Assembly: GCA_951394045.1 (NCBI GenBank)
Contig: OX595985.1
Location: forward strand, 2,542,001 to 2,606,000
Reading direction: 5' to 3'
Length of the DNA stretch: 64,000 nt
Source: Nitzschia sp. DOCU1
Taxonomy: Eukaryota; Bacillariophyta; Bacillariophyceae; Bacillariales; Bacillariaceae
This document shows, piece by piece, positions 40,646-49,600 of the stretch; within the stretch, counting starts at the first letter, position 1; the number at the start of each line of letters is the position of its first letter. Below the pieces are notes generated by a model. It searched no databases. It was not told the DNA's origin and was given only the letters and a program-made list of their open reading frames with translations. The position numbers and the translations under genes were made by a program.

Positions 40646-41060
40646 GGTCACGATGACAACATTCGACGAGCAATAAATGCAATGGGGTTTTCTTTCACAG
40701 ACGGAGGAGGGGACGATGAATATAGACGTGCCCTTTTTTGCACCACAAGTCACTTCGTCTTTTCTCCGTGCTTTTTAACGCGTTGTTGGGATCTGATCGT
40801 CATGGTCAAATCATTCGATCATGTGGTGCGCGCGTGCCGCCGCCGCCGCCCGCCCGCCGGCCGACGACACACTCCTACCCGACCGCTCCGACGATGATCA
40901 TTCGCTCATTCATCAACATTCGATCTACTGACTACGTCGACCCTGCGTGTGCCAGGTATGGCTGGTCACATCTAAAACATAATTTTGGTAGAATGTACAC
41001 AAAATTAAGTACTACACGTTAAATTGCTACCAGAAGTCTACGGCAAGCAATAAAATCTCC
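40646..41060. other. Intergenic, no gene seen
   Basis: About 415 bases upstream of the coiled-coil gene and beyond the transposase tail. It contains a (CCG)n-like purine-poor tract near 40842-40862. The outer end of the DDE element should lie here, but no terminal repeat was recognised. Confidence 0.4.
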
Positions 41061-41168
41061 CGCCACATGCACCCAAGAAACCCCAATCAAAATCGAAAGC
41101 AGATCGATGTGTCTGCTGAAGTCTTTCATCTCATCTTATCAGTCTCCGTCAGGAGCAATGGCCCTATC
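41061..41168. repeat. Duplicated transposase tail, outer copy
   Basis: This matches 41175-41280 base for base over long runs, for example CGCCACATGCACCCAAGAAA and AATCGAAAGCAGATCGATG. It lies just beyond the stop codon and carries small indels, so it no longer encodes the C-terminus in frame. Confidence 0.85.
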
Positions 41169-44100
41169 ATCTTCCGCCACATGCACCCAAGAAACCCCTA
41201 TCAAAATCGAAAGCAGATCGATGAGTCTTGAAGTCTTTCATCATCTTCTCGATCTCTGTCAGGAGCAACGGCCCTGTCGTTGCAACACGTTCCTCCCCGC
41301 CATTATCATTTCCTCCAGCATGCAGGAAATGATAAGTGCACATGTAAGCTCGTGCTCGAGCAGAGAATCGTTTCACTCGGTCTTTGGTGAGATTGGTGTT
41401 GCTTGTGCACTCCTTCACCAACGCCTGGAAGGATGCCCTTGTTCTTTTTCTTTGAAGCGGGCTTCTGCGATAACTCCCTTTCGAATGCGCCCAAGAGTAT
41501 TCGATTCCTTCACCAGCTATTTCGGCGTGGAATTTTGGACTGTGTTCGACCTCTATCCCAAGTGCGTTGGCCATAACTTGGAGATGGGAAAGTTCATTTT
41601 TGAAGTCTGTACAAGAACCAACAATCTGCCGCAGTGACTTCGATTCGTCGATTGTTCCATCTGGTCTCCTTTTCCCATTCAAGGTGTATTGCTGCAAGTT
41701 ATCCACATCCACAAAGCCACGCTCTCGTGCAACTTGTAAGAGGCCCTTCGGTTGGCCAAGCCATCCGGCTTCGATCTTTTCCACGGTTTTCTGCAATGAT
41801 ACCTCATTTTTGGTTGCTATCTCTCTCAATTCTTTCAACCCATATTTTCTTTGCAGGAGAATCCCGTTTGCCTCAATGTCGGCCTTGAGTTCTGCTTTTG
41901 TCTTGTCCTGTCGTTTACTTGTTCCAGTGGAACTGGAGTGCATTCGGGCAAGGCACTCATCCCTGCTCAATTGCCATGGCCCACCACACAGGAGGCACAG
42001 CTCAGCGCCTCGACCGCCACAGATGCAGCCGTCTTTCCCAACCTCGTCCTCCCAGTTCATGAATTGGGTGTCGCCAACTTTCAACATTGGACTCTCAGCC
42101 CCAAGGTAGCCTGCCTCAGTTATTATAGTAGTCGGTCGCATTTTAGGTTGAGCCCCACCATATCCAAGGTTCATGGCTGCAGCGTCAAGGCCCCCCTTTC
42201 TCTTTGTTGAATGACCCTGACTATGATCAAAAATAAAAACGAATGTGATGGTGGGGTAGAGGACTTTGAGGCAGTCAATGACGTCTTCAAGTTGGATCGC
42301 CATTAGGTTGGAGTTCCAATAACCATCGTTGTTGGCTCCAATTAAAATATATCTTACAAATGGCGATGCTACTAATTCTGGCTTTTCAGCAGAATGACTC
42401 TTGAAAACTTCCTTTGCCGCATCCTGGTCCCAATATTGCTTGCCCTTGCGAGATTCATTGATCAGTGACAATTCTTCCACAGTCAGGTCTCGCCCAAATC
42501 CAAAGAGCCTAGATTGAAATGCCGATATCATATAACCATCTCCTTCCGACTTTGGAAGGAGTGGAACCTCTCCCTTTGAGCCAGTCCAACGTTTGCCATT
42601 GACCAAGAATTGCGTTAAGACACATTCGTCTTGGCCTACTATCTCCAAGCGACTTGAGTTTGCTGGGGCCCTGATAGACATGCCAATCTGGAAGGGCTGT
42701 TCTTGGTTTCTATCTTTGTATAAAAAATTAAGATAGTCTTCATGAAACTCATATTTGACAGTTCCATCCAGAGCAGTAAACTTGGCGCCTAGATCTACAT
42801 CTAGCTTCGGCACTGTTAGGCACTCTTCCTCCGAAAGGTGCACCCACCGGAAGCACCGGGGCTCGTATTCCAATAGATACCTGTTGCAAAATTTAACTCG
42901 TGCATCAACAACATCATTGCGCTCATGCCCATCAACATAGAAACTTTTGCGGTGGCATTCGTACTTCATGCCTAGCCGCCGCATCCACCTCCAGGTTGTC
43001 ATCGGAGATAATTTTGACAAGCCATTATCCTTCAGAAACCCATTGAACGATAGGTCCGTTCCAGGAATTTGTTCTGTGCACCAAATTTGGTGGGCATCTG
43101 GGAACAAAACATTCCGAGTGTAATCATGGACGTGTTCGACTGTGAGGCCTTGGAGGTTTGCCACACAGTATCTCTGTATTCCATCTCGGATGCTCTGGTA
43201 CGTGCGGAGCATGCGTGGAAGAGCCTGTGGACGGCCTGCCCGAACATCAATGTTAGGATGCAGGAAACTCTCAGTAGCTCGGAATAACCTGTTGTAATTT
43301 GAAACTATTTGTCCTGATGTGGCTTGCTTGATCCCAAGGGGATTTAACACTTCACACGCCTTGTTGCAGCAGGTAAGCCATGTCTCACGGTTCATTAAAT
43401 CGATTGCAAATTTGTATGCTAGACAAAGTAGTTGACACTTTTGCCTAATAACATTCTTCTCTGATTCTGAACAAATGTCATCTGGGTCCCGTCCCCTTAT
43501 AGCATGTCGAAAGCCATCTTTCCCATTTTGTACCTCTTGGAGCTTTATGATGCGCCGCTGCAGTGTTTCCAAACAGGAATTATCACCGACTCTGGGTTGA
43601 AACAATTTCCTAGCCTCCTCCGAATCCCAGTAGGTTTCTAAAAGTACCTTTTGTCGCTTTGTTGGAGGCATTGGCACAATGGATGCCGCTGCTACATTGT
43701 TGTTGCTGATGTTGGTTGCTCCAGATGCAGGAAGATCTTCCGTTGTACTTGTACTTGACCGAGTTTGCCTTTTTGACTGCAGTTGCAGCATTTTCTTGGA
43801 ATCTTCCTCAACTTTCTTGACAAAGATCTTGAATATTTGAGCATTGATCACTGGATATGCGACTTGGACTCCGGGGTCTACCACTTGGTAGAATGTTTTT
43901 CTACTGTATTGGAACTTGAATAGACCGACCTTGTTGCTTCCGTCATAAACATCCATGCAGCCGAACCTCTTGATTCTGGTTAGCAACCTGTTTACTACCG
44001 GAGCACCCAAATCAATTTCTGGGACTATAGTCCCTGAAGCTCGAATGGCGCAAATTAGTGTCTCCGGAGTGATCCATTTCCCTTCAATGTCCTTCCGAAT

Positions 44101-44184
44101 GGCGGAGTGTGAGATAGTGGCATCAATGGCAGCCTCCAAAATTGGGACGGTCAATGCGACGCTGTCTTGTGCTGCAGAATACAT
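41167..44184 (-). CDS. DDE-superfamily transposase, intact
   Basis: A single exon of 1005 residues. A predicted DNA-binding N-terminal half includes LSKLSPMTTWRWMRRLGMKY (helix-turn-helix-like) and YVDGHERNDVVDARVKF, a stretch shared with large eukaryotic DDE transposases of the Tc1/mariner-IS630 clan. The catalytic core shows VGQDECV (first Asp), TFVFIFDHSQGHS (second Asp) and SPKFHAEIAGEGIEYSWAHSK, where the family usually has PxFHxELNxIExxW (Glu). A Cys/His-rich segment, CICGGRGAELCLLCGG, is inserted between the second Asp and the Glu and may bind zinc. No stop or frameshift interrupts the frame, so it may be active. Terminal inverted repeats were not found by eye. The frame remains open for ~12 codons upstream of the chosen Met. 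Confidence 0.8.
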   Translation of the reverse strand: MYSAAQDSVALTVPILEAAIDATISHSAIRKDIEGKWITPETLICAIRASGTIVPEIDLGAPVVNRLLTRIKRFGCMDVYDGSNKVGLFKFQYSRKTFYQVVDPGVQVAYPVINAQIFKIFVKKVEEDSKKMLQLQSKRQTRSSTSTTEDLPASGATNISNNNVAAASIVPMPPTKRQKVLLETYWDSEEARKLFQPRVGDNSCLETLQRRIIKLQEVQNGKDGFRHAIRGRDPDDICSESEKNVIRQKCQLLCLAYKFAIDLMNRETWLTCCNKACEVLNPLGIKQATSGQIVSNYNRLFRATESFLHPNIDVRAGRPQALPRMLRTYQSIRDGIQRYCVANLQGLTVEHVHDYTRNVLFPDAHQIWCTEQIPGTDLSFNGFLKDNGLSKLSPMTTWRWMRRLGMKYECHRKSFYVDGHERNDVVDARVKFCNRYLLEYEPRCFRWVHLSEEECLTVPKLDVDLGAKFTALDGTVKYEFHEDYLNFLYKDRNQEQPFQIGMSIRAPANSSRLEIVGQDECVLTQFLVNGKRWTGSKGEVPLLPKSEGDGYMISAFQSRLFGFGRDLTVEELSLINESRKGKQYWDQDAAKEVFKSHSAEKPELVASPFVRYILIGANNDGYWNSNLMAIQLEDVIDCLKVLYPTITFVFIFDHSQGHSTKRKGGLDAAAMNLGYGGAQPKMRPTTIITEAGYLGAESPMLKVGDTQFMNWEDEVGKDGCICGGRGAELCLLCGGPWQLSRDECLARMHSSSTGTSKRQDKTKAELKADIEANGILLQRKYGLKELREIATKNEVSLQKTVEKIEAGWLGQPKGLLQVARERGFVDVDNLQQYTLNGKRRPDGTIDESKSLRQIVGSCTDFKNELSHLQVMANALGIEVEHSPKFHAEIAGEGIEYSWAHSKGSYRRSPLQRKRTRASFQALVKECTSNTNLTKDRVKRFSARARAYMCTYHFLHAGGNDNGGEERVATTGPLLLTEIEKMMKDFKTHRSAFDFDRGFLGACGGR
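41175..41280. repeat. Duplicated transposase tail, inner copy
   Basis: The in-frame partner of the outer copy. It encodes the final ~35 residues of the DDE transposase (DFKTHRSAFDFDRGFLGACG). Confidence 0.85.
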
Positions 44185-45254
44185 ATTGCCTTCCGGGATG
44201 ACCCATGCAAATGGAATTCAAAGGTAATTTAGAAGCGATTTGATACTGTCATGACGGAAGGTGCCACCTGGGTGATCTCCAAAACAGCTCCGATATGATC
44301 GATGCGATGAAGTTTTGTTGTGATTGTTGTATTTTTGATAATTGCGGAAAAGACCGCGCGATAAACCGTCTGTCTGTCAGCTCGGAGCAAGGGAGGGCTG
44401 GTGTGCAAGCCGGCCCTTCACCTACCAGGTCTACACATCCTACGATAAATTGCTTTTGGATGTGACCGACCAAACGCCGCATTTTCGGTGACGCCACGAA
44501 TTATTTTGTCACTGCCACTGTCGACTTGACAAGGGAGGAATCAATTTCAGCCCCGACTTGTGACCAGACGGAAGAATCGTTCAAGCCTCACGAGGACAAA
44601 CTCATCCAACAGCTTCGAATGCAGGGGCAACTTGGCTGGGAAGCAATTGCAAAATGCCTTAATTCGAAACGGACCCCCCTTGATGAGGACGAGGTCATCC
44701 AGCTTCTTGTGACACCACGTCAGGTCCAAGAACGCTTTGCGGTCATGCACTAGCAAACAGTCCGGAACCATATCTAGAAATCACTTGGGTCGTAGACTCT
44801 CCTGGTGTGACCTGTGACGAGCTCTTAGTCTCGCAATGGCTCTGCTGGAGTTTCGCTGTTGCAATACGTGCGGCGAGCTTGGAAGCTGATAACAAAGTCA
44901 GTTGCAGGCCCCTGTCAACCTTTTTTCATTAAGTCTAAGCTTCTTATCAACATCTAGCTAGTTTGATATATGGACACACTTCATATTTCTATTAGAATTG
45001 ATGCTTGTCTGTGATTTCGACCATTCCTTTGCCGGTAGATAGGATTTTCTTGGTATTCACTTTTCGTGGGCCCTCGGTCCTTGCTGGAGGACTTTCGTTA
45101 GCTGGAAAGATCATTGTAAACGCCCGTATCGAGTTGCTAATGTATCGTGTAGCAGCCACCCGTAAGGATCCTTCGCCAATCCCGATAGTGTCGGTTCCAG
45201 CCGACTTGAAGCGACAACAAATTCCCTTTTGTCACCTTGGAACATTATATTGAA
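44185..45254. other. Intergenic with one SANT-like fragment
   Basis: About 1.1 kb. Besides the fragment at 44526-44753, an 82-codon frame at 45005-45253 has no domain. The upstream end of the DDE element should be here but is not recognisable. Confidence 0.4.
44526..44753 (+). pseudogene. Possible SANT/Myb-like fragment
   Basis: A 75-codon frame that begins with TTG and has no ATG; it is open a further ~16 codons upstream. HEDKLIQQLRMQGQLGWEAIAKCLN, broken by ...RTPLDEDEV, then RQVQERFAVM fits the spacing of a SANT-like helix triad (DxxLxxLxxxGxxWxxIAxxL...RxxxxRF). It may be the last exon of a gene damaged by the adjacent transposon, or chance. Confidence 0.25.
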
Positions 45255-46145
45255 TCAATCAAAGTACATGGGACCCAAGATCCACCCTCCAATGGCAGTC
45301 GTCAGTGCGACGCTCACCAAATTCACCTGTTCATTTGTTAAAATGTTGACCCCACCCACTAGTTTGGCCGAAGACGGCTTGTCATCTTCTTCTTGATAGA
45401 CAAGCTTGGCATCCGGGTCATAGTAGGTTTGCTGAATCGTCGCCCCGAGTAAAGAGTCTAGGAGTGATCCTAGCAGACCACACGTGGACGTATACGCCAG
45501 CAGCGGCAGGGCATGGAGCGGAGCAATGCCAGCCAGACTGTCCAAGACTATTGTTGACAAGCCAATGATAAAACCACCCAAGAGACTCCAGAATAATCCG
45601 ATAAGTGTCACTCCACCATTCGTACCCGAAGGTACTGTCTTCCAAGGTTGCGTCACCAAAACAGGAGGAGTTTGGGACAAGATTCCCAGCTCTGACGCCA
45701 GGGTATCCGCCAAACAAGTGGCATGGTGCGCCAAGATGCCACATGTCAAACATGACGCCAAATAATTCGATGATGATTCCTTTCCTCCAAAATGAATCGG
45801 CCCTTCCTCTCCACAGTAAATTCCATGAATCAGACCCAAAATCACTGCAATCAAACTGCATGCCAGCACTTGAGTAGCTCCTCGCGCTTGAGTCGCATTG
45901 GCAGCGGCAATGGTCCCGTCCATTTTGATTTTAAGATCTTTCTTGTATTTAGTTGCCGTCGTTCCAAGTTGATAAAAGATTAGTAAATTCCATCCTCGTG
46001 CACCCGTCCAAAGGCTCAAGAATCCAACGGCAAAGGCTGCCGCTGCTCCCGACGGCGTCAAGGACTTTTTGCGAATGGCTCGTCGGCTCAACAAGGTGGC
46101 AACCAGCGCTGCTAGTACCGTAGCTTTGATACCAAAGGGTTTCAT
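45255..46145 (-). CDS. TMEM19/VTE6-type (DUF92) membrane protein
   Basis: A single exon of 296 residues from ATG at MKPFGIKATVL; the frame extends upstream only with a GTG. The family core is SLTPSGAAAAFAVGFLSLW, GWNLLIFYQLGTTATKYKKDLK, LADTLASELGIL, VPSGTNGGVTLIGLFWSLLGG and ends after TNEQVNLVSV. About seven membrane segments are present. Animal members are TMEM19; the plant member VTE6 is a phytyl-phosphate kinase for tocopherol and chlorophyll recycling. Which role applies here is open; no plastid presequence with ASAF is seen. A copia LTR lies 90 bp upstream in the same orientation. Confidence 0.85.
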   Translation of the reverse strand: MKPFGIKATVLAALVATLLSRRAIRKKSLTPSGAAAAFAVGFLSLWTGARGWNLLIFYQLGTTATKYKKDLKIKMDGTIAAANATQARGATQVLACSLIAVILGLIHGIYCGEEGPIHFGGKESSSNYLASCLTCGILAHHATCLADTLASELGILSQTPPVLVTQPWKTVPSGTNGGVTLIGLFWSLLGGFIIGLSTIVLDSLAGIAPLHALPLLAYTSTCGLLGSLLDSLLGATIQQTYYDPDAKLVYQEEDDKPSSAKLVGGVNILTNEQVNLVSVALTTAIGGWILGPMYFD

Positions 46146-46230
46146 AACAATCAATTGGTTTGAGAATTTGAACGCTTTTGCCTCGCTCGAGAGACACAAT
46201 GAATGTGAGAGTGGCACTTGGGCTTTCTGT

Positions 46231-46235
46231 CATTG
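46231..46235. repeat. Target-site duplication CATTG, left
   Basis: Five bases immediately outside the left LTR, identical to those outside the right LTR. Confidence 0.9.
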
Positions 46236-46583
46236 TGTTGAAATTCAATTCACGTAGCGCCTGGTATCGCTCCGTCTGTCTCTTGAACAGTCCGTGAATG
46301 AAATAGAATCTCGGTAGAAGTAAAAAATCGGGTAGATCTGGTGATAGTCGTCGAGTCTAAGATATTATAGAAAGTATGAGCTATTCCTCGTATTGTCGTT
46401 TTGTCTCTTTCTTCATCCTCTTTCAATTTTTCTTCGAGTCTCTTCATCTCTCCATAGAAATCTTTCGCAGTTGTAGTCGTCTGATTCAGTCGTATTTAAC
46501 TCATGTTTCAGCGGTCGCTATCTGCGCCTAATTCAGTACTCTTGATTCATGTGATTCATCGTCGCGAAATATCGCGTCCAACA
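46236..46583 (-). repeat. 3' LTR of copia element
   Basis: 348 bp, TG...CA in element orientation (TGTTGGACGCG ... TTTCAACA), apparently identical to the other LTR. It contains the palindrome CGCGAAATATCGCG. A purine-rich GGCAGGAG just inside it is a candidate polypurine tract. Confidence 0.95.
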
Positions 46584-46611
46584 CACTCCTGCCGGCCAAT
46601 CGGATGTAGAT

Positions 46612-49600
46612 CTAGTTGCCCATAATAGCCTTCCGAAATGCATGAAACTTCGCTCCAGTCAATGGCTTGGTCATGTAGTCTGCAATCATCTCATCCGTTG
46701 GGCGGTATTCGATACTAACTTCCTTTCGCTTGATCAGATCTGTGATGTAGAAGTACTTGATATCGAAGTGTCGTGTCCTCTTCCCACAGCTTTCTTTTCC
46801 ATTTTCTTCCAACTTCATCGAACTCATATTGTCTCTGAATATCACGTTCGTAGTCACTTGAATTCCTTGCGCTTCCATGAATCGTCGCGTCCATAGAACT
46901 TTCGAAATGATATCGTCACCTGAAATCAGTTCCGCTTCGGTAGAACTTCGCGAATTGGTTTTCTGCTTCGTAGAAATGGTAGTAGGACAACCTTCTCCAA
47001 GTGTCATAGCAGCTCCTGTGTGACTCTTCATGTCTGGATGTACCGCGAATGCTGCGTCCAGATACCATTTGATCACGTTCAGACTTTCTGCCTTCAGCTT
47101 CATCACGTCGTCTTTGGTAGTTTTCAAGAACTCCATCATACGCTTAAGTTTCTCCCAGTCGCTCTTGTTTGGGTTGCGTACTCGCGTAGTCAAGAATGAA
47201 ATTGCGGGTTGTAGATCCTGCCTTCCGCGCTTGCTTAGAAACAAACCCTTCGCCACAAAGGTATGAAATTCGGCTGCGCGCGCCGCATCGAGCTGAGTTG
47301 CCGTGTTGTCGACTTTAAACAATTTCTCGGTCCATGGGCATGCACGCTTTTCATCCGTAGTTTCAGAATATTCCTCAAGCATCGTATGCACGTAGTCTCG
47401 CATATCAACAATCAATGTTCCAGGCTCCGTATAATCCAGAGTCATTCCCAAATAGTCGTGCCTCTTACCGAAGGTCGCTTTTACCTCGGCTATTCCATCG
47501 TCGGCATATTGCTGGTTCAACCACTTGAGAAAGTCTTTGTTGACTTGTGGGTCCACATGACTTGACTTCAAATCGTCGACGTGCCATACCACAGTATGCT
47601 GTTTCCCGTTCACTGTTCGATTGGCCACACATGGGTCGTATGGATTGACCTTGAATCCGATTCCTTCGATGTCCTTTCGAAATCTCTTGTAGTAAAGTAG
47701 CGAAGATTTCAACATGCCGTATAGTGCCTTGACCATTCGCACGTACAGTATCTTCTTGTTGTTCTCGATTGTCACGTAGTCGCCATAACGTAGTGGGTCA
47801 ATTTCGACCAGGTAGTCCACCATGTCACCACGTATCTTCATCAGAATCACTCCATCGTCAGGATCGACTTCTGTCTGGACAAATGCATTAGGAATGTCAG
47901 CCGTCATGACGTCTCGGCCTTCATATGCTTCGATCACTCCTGTAAGGAGTATAGCGTCTGTACTTGCAGTTGGGCTTGATGCATCGTCCTTGTCAATGTA
48001 GGTTCGTTGTATACTGCCGTTCGCGCACGCTCGACCCTTAATCGTTCCATCACGCTTTTCCGTGAGAAAAATGAGACTCTCCATAGCGCGGCGCTTTTCT
48101 TCAGTTGATAATGATCCAACTTTCACGGGTTCAAACACCGTGCGATCGTGCAGTTGGCGTAGTTCCTTGATCGCCGCCTGTCGACCTCGCTCTCCAAATT
48201 TCTTGATGCCCATCTTAAGACTGTAAGTTTGTGCATGCTGATTCCCAACGTAGTCTTTTCCGCTGTATTTGTCGCCGAGGTGATACAACACTCTCGCAAT
48301 CACCTTTGCTGTGTCCAACGCATATTCAACAACCTCGTCGTTGCAATGTTGCTCCATCACATAGTCTCCAGTAGTTAGGAACTTGTTGGGGATCCGGGTA
48401 CGTTTTGGTCTTTCTTCAATTGTAGGTTCCTGCTCTGGCTGCTCTTCTTCATTATCATTGTCCTCGCCGTCTGACTGTTCTTCTTCATCGCTGTCATCCG
48501 TGATGTCTTCGTTGCCGTCGCTTGCATGATTGTCGTCGTCGTTGGCTTCCTCGTCAGCTTGTTCATTGTTCTCCTCGTTATTTTCGTCTCCATCATGCTC
48601 TTCGTCTTGTTGATTATCATCATTCGGCTCGTCAAGATTGCCTTCTCCGTCGCCGTTGTCATCGAAATAATCTTCGTCTGGTAGATCGTGATCGTCTTCG
48701 TTGTCACTCGAAGCGTCATCTTCGTCGTAACTTTCGTCATCAAATTCTTCTTCATCAAAATCCACTCCTGCAATCCAGGTGCTGTCAAACAATATATTGC
48801 CCGTCTTGTTTTGGATCTTAAGTCCATTTGGCATGTTCTGATTTGCGGCCAATGCTTCCACTTCTTTGAGAACTGCTGGGGTAATTGGAATTGGGGTAAC
48901 GTTGCGTCGCACGATGATGCGATTTGTCGGGATATGAAATAACTCGTGTCCGCCCTGCGCGTTTCCAGTAGGCCTTAAGTAAATGCAGTCCAAAGTTCGT
49001 GCTTGCTGCGTATTGGTTGGTTGCGGTTCATCATGAGCTTGCACGTAGGTACCAAATGTAAACTTGCAATGCTTGTCGTAATCGAGCGCTTGTTGGTGCA
49101 ATATCATGCGCGGGCTATAGAATCTCGAAACGCCGTACTTTGATGGAAAGAAATTCAGTTTACGCGCTGCTTCGGACACCATTGTTTTCACCATTGTACG
49201 GGGAAGTCGGTTGTAGGGTAGTCGATGGTATACTGCCCGTACACGCTCTTTCAACACTCTGTTGTTGCGTTCTGCTTCGGGTACATGCTCTTGCGGATTG
49301 GCGTAGTTGATCTCAATGTCGAATTCGTGGTCTTCAATCAATTGATCCATAATCTCAACAAATTCGTTGTCGCAATGAATGCGTCGCACTTGGAAACCTG
49401 CTCGATTGTAGATCTGAATAACTGATCGCAGTGCCTCTCGGTAACATTCAACTGTTTGATTCTCCGTGTATTGGGCCGTTCGGTAGTATATATGCCTCGA
49501 AATTGTAGTTAGGAACCACAATCCATTCACTTTCATTGCATCCATACACAAAGTGACGTCTCGTTGCGCGTCAATCAACTCTCTCGGTATCTCGATATAA

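Noticed and set aside
46250..46447. 65-codon frame (MKRLEEKLKEDEERDK...) in both LTRs
   Set aside because: It lies wholly inside the LTR and has a low-complexity charged sequence; more likely a by-product of the LTR sequence than a protein.
48375..48827. 150-codon Thr/Met/Lys-rich frame within the copia gene
   Set aside because: It is an out-of-frame shadow of the acidic GAT/GAA-rich linker on the same strand.
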